A program made the position numbers and the translations under genes. The notes beneath the pieces are model-generated. The model was not told the DNA's origin, searched no databases, and worked only from the letters and a program-made list of their open reading frames with translations. A DNA stretch of 64,000 bases from NCBI GenBank assembly GCA_051745635.1, contig JBNJEH010000001.1, positions 62,001-126,000 on the forward strand, written 5' to 3'. This stretch comes from Brumimicrobium sp051745635. Lineage in GTDB: Bacteria > Bacteroidota > Bacteroidia > Flavobacteriales_D > Crocinitomicaceae. Positions 1 through 8,658 of this stretch are shown one piece after another. Every line of letters starts with the position of its first letter. The stretch's first letter is position 1.

Positions 1-240
1 CAAAAAGACTTCCTTTACACCCTGTTTCAATAATCTGTCGCGCACTGCAGTTGAATTTCCGCCCGTGACCACGTAAATCGCATAACCTCTTTTTACCGCG
101 TGTTGGATCGCATAACCGTCGCGCGAATTGAGCGATCTCACGACTTCGTCGCGCATTAAATAGACATTGCCGTCGGTCAAAACGCCATCGACATCAAAAA
201 TAAATGTGCTTATTCCGGATAATTTCTTTTTATAACTCAT
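1..240 (-). CDS. kdsC: KdsC-like HAD phosphatase, N-terminal part
   Basis: Only the first 80 codons lie in the window; the rest runs off the left edge. Near the N-terminus is the HAD motif I signature DVDGVLTDG (nucleophile D16, acid/base D18), followed by a segment ending in VVTGGNS, which resembles HAD motif II of cap-less KdsC enzymes. KdsC hydrolyses 3-deoxy-D-manno-octulosonate 8-phosphate during lipopolysaccharide inner-core synthesis in the cytoplasm. The ATG overlaps the end of the upstream DUF2520 gene by 11 bp, so the two are probably translationally coupled. Another small C0-type HAD phosphatase cannot be excluded from the fragment alone. Confidence 0.75.
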   Translation of the reverse strand, partial: MSYKKKLSGISTFIFDVDGVLTDGNVYLMRDEVVRSLNSRDGYAIQHAVKRGYAIYVVTGGNSTAVRDRLLKQGVKEVFL

Positions 241-997
241 GATTGTACTTTTCGTCTATCGAGAGGCTCAACAATTCGTAGATCGTTCTTGTTCTGCCAT
301 CGAGGGAATTTAGATGGTGTTCGATTACTTTGTGGTCTCCGCGCCGCGCTGGTCCCGTTTGTGCATCTCGCGGATGCATGTCGTCCAATTTCTTTACGGT
401 TTCCTGGATGAGTGGTTTTAACAACTTAAAATCAAGTTTATGCGCTTCAACATGATTTGCGGCCAAACTGTACAAATGATTGGTGAAATTATTTACCAGC
501 ACTGCTGCAATGTGCAGTTGATAGCGTTTTTCAGAATCAGCACTAAGAACGGTGTTACTTAGTTGATCAGCCAGCGAACGAAGTTCTTCAGCGAATGATG
601 TGGTGCTCGCTTCGATCAAAAAAGGAACGGATGCAACGTCAACTGCCCGTTCTTTTGAAAACGATTGCAATGGGTAAAAAACGCCAATGTGATCGCGATC
701 GGGAAGGTTTTCCAGTTTGATACTTCCCGAGGTATACGCTACTGGAGCTTTTGAGGGGATCCGTTCAATCGTGGGATGAATAGCTTGATCCGGAACACAA
801 ATGAGCGCAAGATCAACACCTTGGAAATCAATTTTTTCGAATTCATGAACCGGTTGAGCGTCAAGGATGTTAGCGAGTTTTCGAGCGTGATTATCATTTC
901 TGCTGAATACAAATGCAATGTTAAATCCTTTTTGATGCAGCGCTTTACCAAGATGAGTGGCGACGTTACCACTTCCGATAATCCCTATTTTATTCAT
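230..997 (-). CDS. Rossmann-fold and DUF2520 domain oxidoreductase-like protein
   Basis: This 255-residue protein opens with a dinucleotide-binding glycine motif (GIIGSGNVA, residues 5-13) of the kind found in NADP-binding ProC/pantoate-reductase-like domains. Its C-terminal half is helical, carries NNFTNHLY, and matches the DUF2520 layout. The family is widespread in Bacteroidota but its substrate is not established. The gene is upstream of and overlaps the KdsC-like gene, an arrangement I recall in related genomes, and is divergent from the cytochrome c assembly gene. The start at 997 gives a normal glycine-rich first strand, so it is preferred. Confidence 0.85.
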   Translation of the reverse strand: MNKIGIIGSGNVATHLGKALHQKGFNIAFVFSRNDNHARKLANILDAQPVHEFEKIDFQGVDLALICVPDQAIHPTIERIPSKAPVAYTSGSIKLENLPDRDHIGVFYPLQSFSKERAVDVASVPFLIEASTTSFAEELRSLADQLSNTVLSADSEKRYQLHIAAVLVNNFTNHLYSLAANHVEAHKLDFKLLKPLIQETVKKLDDMHPRDAQTGPARRGDHKVIEHHLNSLDGRTRTIYELLSLSIDEKYNHEL

Positions 998-1084
998 TTT
1001 TCAGGCTTTTTTGTAAATGTACTACTGTTGACTGAACCTTCACAAAAAAAGTAAAATTAAACCACTTAGACGGTCATCATTATG

Positions 1085-1092
1085 TATTTTTG
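1085..1092 (+). promoter_or_regulatory. Bacteroidota -7 box (TATTTTTG) of the ccsA gene
   Basis: TATTTTTG fits the consensus TAnnTTTG and ends 19 bp before the ATG at 1112. It overlaps the more upstream ATG at 1082, arguing against that start. No clear TTG -33 element lies 19-21 bp further up. Confidence 0.5.
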
Positions 1093-1111
1093 TAGCTCTA
1101 AACAAAAGGTT

Positions 1112-4100
1112 ATGTTAGATCGAATTTTGAGGGAGCTTTTTTCCATGCGCATGATGGCGATTGGTTTAGTTTTGTTCTTATACGCTATTGCTCATGCTAC
1201 ATTTGTAGAGTCTGATTACGGGACTCCTGCTTCTAAGATTGCGGTCTACAATGCCACTTGGTTCGAAATTCTTTTACTGTACCTTTCGCTGAGCTTGATT
1301 GTCAATATTTTTCGTTACCGCATGTTCGAGCGCAAAAAGGTCGCCGTTCTGTCATTTCATCTCGCATTTCTCGTGATTATCGTCGGCGCCGCTTTAACGC
1401 GATATATCGGCTTTGAAGGGCAAATGCGAATTAAAGAAGGGCAAACCTCAAACGTCATTTTTAGTGGAAGTCCTTATCTTATTTTAAAAGCAAACGACCG
1501 CGTGAATCAGTTTACTTACGAGGATCAGCGCTGGTTGTCTGAAGGCGTGGAAAACCCTTTTTCTTTCGATTTTCAATTGCCCGATCAGCCAGAAATAAAA
1601 GTGGATTATGTCGATTATAAAGAAAATATGGTCGATACCGTCATTACAGCTGACTCCCTGGATGGGAAAGCACTCGAATACGTGGTAAAAGGAAAAACGC
1701 ACTACCTTTTCAATGGAAATCAAAAAGCGATTGGAGGATTGAATTTTTCTTTTGAACGAGAAGGTGAAATTCCAGGGGTAAAAATCTGGGAGGAAAAGGG
1801 CAAGTTGTATATCCAGTCCATCCAGCCTTTTCAACGCGTCGATATGATGAAGCTTTCACGGGAGGACCGCATGAAAAATGGATTAGACCCGAGTAAAATG
1901 GATAGCATTCCCGCCGATACTGCGGTGCCTTTTTATGCTGAACAACTCTATATGTTTGCCGGAGAGAGTTTGATGTTTAAAGGGTTAAAACGCAACGTTC
2001 AGAAAACGCGCATGAAAGCGGAGGAAAAAGATGCCGGAATGAATTATCTGACGGTCAAATTGTCGAGTAAAGACAAGGAGCGCACGGTTACTTTTCCAGG
2101 CGGAGTAGACCGCATATCGGAAGATCATTATTTCCAGTTTGCCGGTTTAAACTTTGCTCTGTCTTACGGTGCCAAGCCGATTCAAACTCCGTTTCATATT
2201 AAGTGCCGCGATTTCCAGCTGGACCGCTACCCAGGCTCTGATATGGCGAGTTCTTACGCTTCTGAGGTTACACTCATTGATTCTTCTGCTCAAGTAGAAC
2301 ATGATCGTCGCATATTTATGAATAATGTCATGGATTATAAAGGTTATCGCTTTTTCCAATCGAGCTATTTTCCTGATGAATCAGGTACGATTTTAAGTGT
2401 GAACTACGATTGGTGGGGAACGAATGTGACGTATTTAGGTTATCTGCTCATGAGTATCGGGATGATCTTGTCGCTGATTTCACCGGCAGGCAGAATGAGT
2501 GAACTGACGCGATTAATTCGGAAATCGCGGGAGAATCGCCGTGGCATGTTGAAAATATCAATCGGTGTTTTGCTCCTTCTTGGCGTCAACCAAACGGCGG
2601 GTTGGGCGCACGGTGGTGACACGACGCACACTCATGAACAACCGTCTGAACATCAGCATTCACATGATTCTCACAACCATGAGCACTCAGAAAATGATAG
2701 GCAAAAATCGTCTTTTCAGGCGGAGAATGTAACCATAAAATACCCGTCGAAAGCAGGAGCTGATCAGGTATCCGACCTTTTGGTGCAGGATCACGATGGA
2801 AGGATTATTCCTTTTCACACCTTGTCGGATAAAGTCCTTCGAAAAATATATCGCGACCACCGCTACGAGGATAAAAATGCCGTTCAGGTCATGCTCGCAT
2901 TTCATCTCTACGGACCGGAAGTATGGCTGGATAAACCGCTGTTGTATGTTTCGACTAAAATACGGGAAGAGCTCGGTGTTGAAAATCATATTTCACTGCG
3001 CGAAGCAGAAGATGAAACAGGTAACTTTAAATGGCTGGATGATTATCAGAAGGCGCACGAAAAGCCCGATAGCAAAAAGAGCGAGTACGACAAGAAATTG
3101 ATGAAATTAGGAGAGCGATACCGCGTTCTCAAGCAAATATTTGCTTTTCAATACATGCGCATTGTGCCTGTTCCCGGAGATAAAAACGGAACCTGGGTGC
3201 GTCCTTTCGACCAACAATTAAAAGGAAAAGATCAAACGGGTAATGAACATGCAACTCAGTTTTTACGAAAGAGCTATCAGGCCGCTCAGGAGAACATCAG
3301 CTACGACGAAGTAGAGGAGCATCTGGACAGGCTCAAAAAATTGCAGTGGTCGGCAGTTGAAGCGTTGAAAAAGGTTAAATCCAACGAAGATCTCCCTACG
3401 CAAGCGCAAGTTGAAACGGAAATTGTTTACAATGAACTCAAAGTTTTTGATAAAGTTCAGTTCATATACCTTCTGGTGGGAGCGTTACTTTTAATATTGT
3501 TTTTTACACGAACCTTGATGACGCCAACGCTTCAACGCGAACGGTATTTCAAGATCATTACACGCGTATTTTTTGCCATTGTTGTTGTAGCATTTGTAGC
3601 ACATGGAGCCGGACTGGGCATGCGATGGTATATTTCTGGTCATGCGCCGTGGAGTAATGGATACGAAGCCGTGGTATTTATCGCATGGTCAACCTTGTTG
3701 GCCGGATTTTTCTTCGTGCGCAAAAATCCAGTGGTGATTGCAGCGACTACGCTTCTCGCAGCAATGATGCTTTTCGTAACAGAGCTGAATTTATTGGATC
3801 CGGAAATTACTCCGCTGCAGCCGGTACTCAAGTCCTATTGGCTCATGATTCACGTAGCGATCATCACATCTTCGTATGGGTTTTTAGGGATATCTGCAAT
3901 TTTGGGACTGATAAATTTACTGTTGTACACCTTTAAAAATCAATCGAATAAAAAACGTTTAAGCATGAATATCAACGAGATTACGGCCGTGGCTGAAGTC
4001 GTGATGACCGTGGGATTGTTCATGCTGACGATTGGTACCTTCCTCGGCGGCGTCTGGGCGAATGAATCGTGGGGACGTTACTGGGGATGGGACCCCAAAG

Positions 4101-4396
4101 AAACATGGGCGCTCGTTTCGGTATTGACTTATGCCGTGATATTGCACCTTCGATTCATCCCGGGCTTGAACAGTCGATTCATATTCAATATTGTGAGTCT
4201 GTGGGGATATTCCTCGATACTGTTTACGTTCTTTGGTGTGAACTTTATATTAGTGGGGCTCCATTCCTATGCACAGGGCGAAGGTGTTGCTACGATGCCA
4301 AACTGGGCCTGGACAACAATTTGGGTGTTTGTCGTGTTCACATTGACAGCGATCGTCAAATATTTGATGGATCAAATAGCTCAAAAGAAAAAGTAA
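1112..4396 (+). CDS. ccsA: Cytochrome c biogenesis protein, CcsB (ResB)-CcsA fusion
   Basis: About 1094 residues. The N-terminal half is ResB-like: several transmembrane helices and a large periplasmic domain. The C-terminal half is a CcsA (ResC) unit with many helices and the tryptophan-rich haem-handling WWD motif WGRYWGWDPKETWA near residue 990, flanked by conserved membrane histidines. Together they move haem across the inner membrane and attach it to apocytochrome c (system II). Between the halves is a second hydrophobic segment followed by an unusually histidine-rich loop of about 30 residues (encoded near 2608-2700). An in-frame ATG at 1082 would add ten residues, but it overlaps a promoter box. 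The glutathione peroxidase gene follows after 2 bp. Confidence 0.9.
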   Translation: MLDRILRELFSMRMMAIGLVLFLYAIAHATFVESDYGTPASKIAVYNATWFEILLLYLSLSLIVNIFRYRMFERKKVAVLSFHLAFLVIIVGAALTRYIGFEGQMRIKEGQTSNVIFSGSPYLILKANDRVNQFTYEDQRWLSEGVENPFSFDFQLPDQPEIKVDYVDYKENMVDTVITADSLDGKALEYVVKGKTHYLFNGNQKAIGGLNFSFEREGEIPGVKIWEEKGKLYIQSIQPFQRVDMMKLSREDRMKNGLDPSKMDSIPADTAVPFYAEQLYMFAGESLMFKGLKRNVQKTRMKAEEKDAGMNYLTVKLSSKDKERTVTFPGGVDRISEDHYFQFAGLNFALSYGAKPIQTPFHIKCRDFQLDRYPGSDMASSYASEVTLIDSSAQVEHDRRIFMNNVMDYKGYRFFQSSYFPDESGTILSVNYDWWGTNVTYLGYLLMSIGMILSLISPAGRMSELTRLIRKSRENRRGMLKISIGVLLLLGVNQTAGWAHGGDTTHTHEQPSEHQHSHDSHNHEHSENDRQKSSFQAENVTIKYPSKAGADQVSDLLVQDHDGRIIPFHTLSDKVLRKIYRDHRYEDKNAVQVMLAFHLYGPEVWLDKPLLYVSTKIREELGVENHISLREAEDETGNFKWLDDYQKAHEKPDSKKSEYDKKLMKLGERYRVLKQIFAFQYMRIVPVPGDKNGTWVRPFDQQLKGKDQTGNEHATQFLRKSYQAAQENISYDEVEEHLDRLKKLQWSAVEALKKVKSNEDLPTQAQVETEIVYNELKVFDKVQFIYLLVGALLLILFFTRTLMTPTLQRERYFKIITRVFFAIVVVAFVAHGAGLGMRWYISGHAPWSNGYEAVVFIAWSTLLAGFFFVRKNPVVIAATTLLAAMMLFVTELNLLDPEITPLQPVLKSYWLMIHVAIITSSYGFLGISAILGLINLLLYTFKNQSNKKRLSMNINEITAVAEVVMTVGLFMLTIGTFLGGVWANESWGRYWGWDPKETWALVSVLTYAVILHLRFIPGLNSRFIFNIVSLWGYSSILFTFFGVNFILVGLHSYAQGEGVATMPNWAWTTIWVFVVFTLTAIVKYLMDQIAQKKK

Positions 4397-4398
4397 TT

Positions 4399-4875
4399 AT
4401 GAATTTATACGATTTTGAAGTAGAAGACATTAAAGGGGATAAGTTTGACTTGTCTCAACTGAAAGGAAAGAAAGTGATGGTGGTCAATACGGCCTCGGAA
4501 TGTGGTCTTACACCGCAGTACGAAGGGCTCCAGAACCTCTATGAGCAAACAGATCGCGATGATTTCGAGATTGTGGGTTTTCCGGCAAATAATTTCGGAA
4601 AGCAAGAACCCGGCTCAAATGAAACAATTCAAGGATTTTGTCAGAAAAATTATGGCGTATCATTCCCGATGATGTCCAAAATATCTGTGAAAGGAGAGGA
4701 TCAGCATCCGTTGTACAACTGGTTGACGGATCAAAGTAAATCAAAAGATCAACACGCGGAAGTGAAGTGGAATTTCCACAAATTTTTGATCGATGAAAAC
4801 GGCGATTTTGTGAAGAGCGTAGAGCCCACAACTGTTCCCGAAGATGAAGAAATAACAAAATGGATTCATGGCTGA
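4399..4875 (+). CDS. Glutathione peroxidase family, cysteine type
   Basis: A 158-residue thioredoxin-fold peroxidase that reduces hydroperoxides in the cytoplasm. The catalytic triad is visible: C35 in NTASECGLT, Q69 in NNFGKQEPG and W124-N125 in KWNFHKFL. The nucleophile is cysteine, not selenocysteine. C81 in GFCQKNYG sits where the resolving cysteine of thioredoxin-dependent homologues lies, so thioredoxin is the likelier reductant. The ATG directly after the ccsA stop is chosen; the open frame extends further upstream only inside ccsA. The 3' end overlaps bshB1 by 8 bp. The neighbouring bacillithiol gene suggests a thiol-redox grouping. Confidence 0.93.
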   Translation: MNLYDFEVEDIKGDKFDLSQLKGKKVMVVNTASECGLTPQYEGLQNLYEQTDRDDFEIVGFPANNFGKQEPGSNETIQGFCQKNYGVSFPMMSKISVKGEDQHPLYNWLTDQSKSKDQHAEVKWNFHKFLIDENGDFVKSVEPTTVPEDEEITKWIHG

Positions 4876-5590
4876 AAAAGTCGATATATTAGCGATTGGC
4901 GCGCACCCTGATGATGTAGAGCTCTCTGCGGGTGGTACGCTTATTAAAAGTGTCGAACAAGGCAAGACAGTTGCGATTGTGGACCTCACGGAAGGTGAAC
5001 TTGGTTCGAGAGGGTCCGTTCAGTCGCGCTATGAAGAGGCGGAGAAAGCAGCTTCGATATTAGGGGTTTCGCACAGAGAAAATGCACGCCTCGCTGATGG
5101 ATTTTTTGAAGAAGATCGTGAGAGCTTAATTCGATTAATCCGATGGATCCGACATTTTCAACCAGCGATCGTTTTGGCAAATGCTACCTCTGATCGGCAT
5201 CCAGACCACGGCAGAGGATCTTCATTTATATCCCGTGCTTGTTTCTTGTCAGGTCTGTTAAAGATTGAGACATCTCACAAAGGTGAAGAACAAGAGAAAT
5301 GGAGACCAAAAGCAGTATATCACTACATCCAGGATCGATATATTAAGCCTGACTTTGTCGTGGATATTTCAGAAGAAAAAGAGCGCAAATTCGAGGCAAT
5401 TATGGCGTACGAAACGCAGTTTTATAAGCCTGGGATGAAAGGTCCTAAAACACCCATATCGGGTAAGGAATTTGTCGATTTTCTAAATGCGCGCATGTTA
5501 CATTTCGGACGGGATATTGGTGTGCAATATGGCGAAGGATTTACGGTGGAACGACCGATCGGTGTAAATAACCTCCATGACATTCGCTAA
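4868..5590 (+). CDS. bshB1: Bacillithiol biosynthesis deacetylase BshB1
   Basis: A 240-residue zinc-dependent N-acetylhydrolase of the PIG-L/LmbE family. It carries the metal motif AHPDD (H13, D15, D16) and a second HPDH motif near residue 105. BshB1 removes the acetyl group from N-acetylglucosaminyl malate, the second step of bacillithiol synthesis, and Bacteroidota commonly use this low-molecular-weight thiol. The gene overlaps the glutathione peroxidase gene by 8 bp, so the two are translationally linked. Confidence 0.92.
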   Translation: MAEKVDILAIGAHPDDVELSAGGTLIKSVEQGKTVAIVDLTEGELGSRGSVQSRYEEAEKAASILGVSHRENARLADGFFEEDRESLIRLIRWIRHFQPAIVLANATSDRHPDHGRGSSFISRACFLSGLLKIETSHKGEEQEKWRPKAVYHYIQDRYIKPDFVVDISEEKERKFEAIMAYETQFYKPGMKGPKTPISGKEFVDFLNARMLHFGRDIGVQYGEGFTVERPIGVNNLHDIR

Positions 5591-5633
5591 GTCCCATCTT
5601 GATGCCTTCGGAATAATTCGGTATTATTGATGC

Positions 5634-6791
5634 ATGGCGAAGAACAAACAGATATTGCTTTTGGCGAGTTGGTACCCGAGCGAAGTGAATCCTACGCTCG
5701 GCAATTTTGTTGAGAAACATGCCGATGCTGTTCAGCGCATAGCCAATGTTGTTGTGCTACATGCTGTTGCTTCCTCTTCCCACACAGAAATGACATTGGA
5801 CGATCGCACCCGAAACGGACGGAGAGAGGTGGTGGTTTATTATCCCCAATCTCAGCTAAAAATACCGCTAATTGGTCATTTTGTAAAGCGCAATCGGTTA
5901 CTTATGGCCTTGCGAAAAGGGTTTAAGAAAATTGACAGAAATTTCGATTTGGTCTATCTCAATGAAGCATTTCCAGCGGGTGAATTTGCCATTGAATTAC
6001 TGAAAAAACACAGCTTACCTTACGTGCTTACCGAGCATTGGACTGGATTTATAGATCAAACCAATAAGTTTAAAAAATTGCCCTTTTATGTTCGCTTCGT
6101 TTATCGACGTATTTTTAAATCAGCAAAAAAGGTTATGCCCGTTTCGGAACATTTGGGACAATCGCTAAGAAAACTAGGGTTAGTACAAGATTACACCGTT
6201 TTACCTAATGTCGTCAATACGGATTATTTTTATCCAGCGGAAAGAAAAGAAGTTTCAGAAAAACTGCGCTTGTTGCACGTTTCATCCTTCGATAACGAGC
6301 ATAAGAATGTCGTGGGGATGCTGGAAGCCATTAAGCAAGTTGAACGCCCTTTTGAGTTTCATATCATCACAGAAAGTTCAGAGGAGCAGGTATGGAGAGC
6401 AATTGAACAAACCAAGAACGATCCGCGTAATTTTTCAGTTGAGAGCAGATGTAGTCCCAAAGAAATTGGTGCCGCTATGCGTCGTGCAGATCTTTTTATT
6501 CTATTCAGTAATTACGAAACTTTCTCGGTCGTACTCGCCGAGGCCTGGATGTCGGGATTACCGGCGATTTACACACGCTGCGGAGGACTCACGCAAATTC
6601 GTGATAAAAAACTTGGTCAACAAATCCAGGTCAATAACAGGAATGAATTAACGAATACAATTGACCGATGGCGCAGGGCGGACGTTGATGCCGACACTAT
6701 TCATCGCTTTGCTCAGCAATTTTCAATGCAATCCATAGCAGATGAACTCGAGTCTATTTTCGATGAGTGTTATTTATCAACAGATGAGTAA
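5634..6791 (+). CDS. Glycosyltransferase family 4 protein
   Basis: A 385-residue GT-B type enzyme. The N-terminal half has the acceptor-side pattern LLASWYPSEVNPTLGNFVEKH seen in GT4 proteins. The C-terminal half has the nucleotide-sugar site, with FILFSNYETFSVVLAEAWMSGLPAI as the usual E-x7-E region. It probably adds a sugar in lipopolysaccharide or exopolysaccharide synthesis; the substrate cannot be read from sequence. It lies 43 bp after bshB1. BshA, the bacillithiol glycosyltransferase, is also GT4, but the general motifs here do not single it out. Confidence 0.85.
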   Translation: MAKNKQILLLASWYPSEVNPTLGNFVEKHADAVQRIANVVVLHAVASSSHTEMTLDDRTRNGRREVVVYYPQSQLKIPLIGHFVKRNRLLMALRKGFKKIDRNFDLVYLNEAFPAGEFAIELLKKHSLPYVLTEHWTGFIDQTNKFKKLPFYVRFVYRRIFKSAKKVMPVSEHLGQSLRKLGLVQDYTVLPNVVNTDYFYPAERKEVSEKLRLLHVSSFDNEHKNVVGMLEAIKQVERPFEFHIITESSEEQVWRAIEQTKNDPRNFSVESRCSPKEIGAAMRRADLFILFSNYETFSVVLAEAWMSGLPAIYTRCGGLTQIRDKKLGQQIQVNNRNELTNTIDRWRRADVDADTIHRFAQQFSMQSIADELESIFDECYLSTDE

Positions 6792-6799
6792 AATTATGT

Positions 6800-6830
6800 T
6801 TGAGTGCATCAAATTTATTTTATATCTTTG
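6800..6830 (+). promoter_or_regulatory. Promoter TTG-N20-TATCTTTG of the PA-domain T9SS gene
   Basis: TTG at 6800-6802 and TATCTTTG at 6823-6830 are separated by 20 bp, an excellent match to the Bacteroidota -33/-7 consensus. The start codon is 26 bp further on. This is the best complete promoter seen in the window. Confidence 0.75.
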
Positions 6831-6855
6831 TTAAAATTGTTAAAACTTATATGTT

Positions 6856-8580
6856 ATGAAAAAAATTTTACTATTAGCGCTCAGCGTGGTTTTCGTTGGC
6901 GCACTCAATGCCCAGGTGATCTTTTCCGGGGAATCTCCCGCGAGTATCCAGGGGGCTTATGAGATGGAATATGCTGAACCAGCAGGAGGTTGGGGAGTAC
7001 CCGATTTGTTAGATCCGGCTAATGCAGTCCTGGATACGCTGGCTCAATTTTTGGACACCTCAACAGCTGATTCTTTAGGGTGTTTGGCTGCTGCGAATCC
7101 CGGTGATGTCCAGGACAAAATTGCCATACTTTACCGAGGGGATTGTGAATTTGGCACGAAAGCACTGAATGCTCAAAATGCTGGTGCGATTGCCTGTGTT
7201 ATCATTAATAATGAACCTGGAGGTCCAGTAGGAATGGCGCCGGGATCTGATGGTGCTAACGTTACCATCCCACTCGTTATGATCAGTGATGTTGATGGTG
7301 CTACTCTCATTAATGAAATGCAGAATGGACCTGTTGAAGTGTTTATCGGAAATAAAACTGGTTTTTATCCAAACGATGTGGGTACAGATGCCAGTGCAGT
7401 GCTTCGTCCAGAATATGCTGTGACACCTGCTTTGATCGCTCAGGATGATACCGAGTACTCGGTTGATTTAGGAGCTTGGGTGTATAATTTCGGTTTTCAA
7501 GATCAAACGAACGTAAACTTATCGGCTAAGATCGATTACAACGGTACTGAAATTTATAACGATACGGCAACAGCAGTTGATATCGTTTCATCTGATTCCA
7601 GTTATTTTACGTTGGAGACTTTCTCTCAACCTTCTTATGGTACAGGAAAGTACGAGCTGACGTACACGGTCATGAGTGATTCTGCTGATGCTTATTCATT
7701 TGACAATACGTATACGACTTCTTTCCACATCAATGACTCGTTGTTGACCTATGCAAGCTTGACGGATTCTTCTGGTTTGCCGAGCACTTCCGGAGGTTTT
7801 CGTCCTGGAGGAACAGCACCGACTTACAGCTCTTGCATGGCATTTCGCGATGAAAATGCGAGTCGCATTGCACCTGAGGGTATTACATTCTCTGCAATCA
7901 AAGGTGCCGATGCCAATATACCGTCAATGGAAGGTGAAGCAATGTTAGTGATTGCCTACGAGTGGAACGATCAGTTTACAGATTTGAATGATCAGAACTT
8001 TGGGTTTAACTCATTGGATGAGATTACATTTGCCGAGTACACCTATCCTTCAGATTTGTCAGGTGAACCTGTTACTGGTTATTTTGATGATGCTTTTGCA
8101 CTTGAAGATAACCAGCGTTATTTGTTCTGTGTTCAAACTTTTAATGAAGAGATTTATATTGGTTTTGATCCGGAAATGGATTATACCACCAACGTGAATA
8201 CTTATGCTCAGCCTATTTGTCCGGTGGAAGCAGACGGAAGTTACACTGCTTTGGGCTTCGGAGCTGATCGCGTTTCAGGTGTGACTGTCAATGTTGTAGA
8301 TGCCGTTTTTGTAAATCTTGAAAACGAAGCAATGAACATCGATATGAACGCTTACCCTTCACCTGTAAGTTCTACATTGAATATTGATTTCTCTGGACAT
8401 GATGTAGAAAAAATTGAATTGGTTAGCCTCGCTGGTCGTAAAGTTTCTGAGCAGGCTATTCACAAGGGAGTAGAGCAAACAAAAGTAGATGTTAGCGGCT
8501 TCGATAATGGCGTTTACATCGTCAATGTGAAATTGGAGAATGGATTGACGAAAACAATGCAGGTTGTTGTGAGTCACTAA
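6856..8580 (+). CDS. Secreted PA-domain protein with T9SS type A sorting domain
   Basis: A 574-residue exported protein. Residues 1-19 form a signal peptide ending in ALNAQ. Residues about 85-170 are a protease-associated (PA) domain with the typical YRGDCEFGTKALNAQNAGA segment. The middle is a beta-rich region without a recognised catalytic motif. Residues about 495-574 form a T9SS C-terminal sorting domain (YPSPVSSTLNIDF, then GVYIVNVKLENG). Type IX secretion would carry it across the outer membrane to the surface or medium. PA domains usually accompany peptidases, but no peptidase domain is visible, so binding is likelier than hydrolysis. It has its own promoter and terminator and is therefore monocistronic. 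Confidence 0.9.
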   Translation: MKKILLLALSVVFVGALNAQVIFSGESPASIQGAYEMEYAEPAGGWGVPDLLDPANAVLDTLAQFLDTSTADSLGCLAAANPGDVQDKIAILYRGDCEFGTKALNAQNAGAIACVIINNEPGGPVGMAPGSDGANVTIPLVMISDVDGATLINEMQNGPVEVFIGNKTGFYPNDVGTDASAVLRPEYAVTPALIAQDDTEYSVDLGAWVYNFGFQDQTNVNLSAKIDYNGTEIYNDTATAVDIVSSDSSYFTLETFSQPSYGTGKYELTYTVMSDSADAYSFDNTYTTSFHINDSLLTYASLTDSSGLPSTSGGFRPGGTAPTYSSCMAFRDENASRIAPEGITFSAIKGADANIPSMEGEAMLVIAYEWNDQFTDLNDQNFGFNSLDEITFAEYTYPSDLSGEPVTGYFDDAFALEDNQRYLFCVQTFNEEIYIGFDPEMDYTTNVNTYAQPICPVEADGSYTALGFGADRVSGVTVNVVDAVFVNLENEAMNIDMNAYPSPVSSTLNIDFSGHDVEKIELVSLAGRKVSEQAIHKGVEQTKVDVSGFDNGVYIVNVKLENGLTKTMQVVVSH

Positions 8581-8607
8581 TCACATTTCGTTAAATCATT
8601 AGAGAAT

Positions 8608-8640
8608 AGAGGTGTTCCGTTTGGAGCGCCTCTTTTTTTT
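8608..8640 (+). terminator. Rho-independent terminator after the PA-domain gene
   Basis: An 11-bp stem (AGAGGTGTTCC paired with GGAGCGCCTCT, two G-T wobbles) with a 4-nt loop is followed by a run of eight T. Confidence 0.9.
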
Positions 8641-8658
8641 GCCGCCTTTTCCTTTCAT

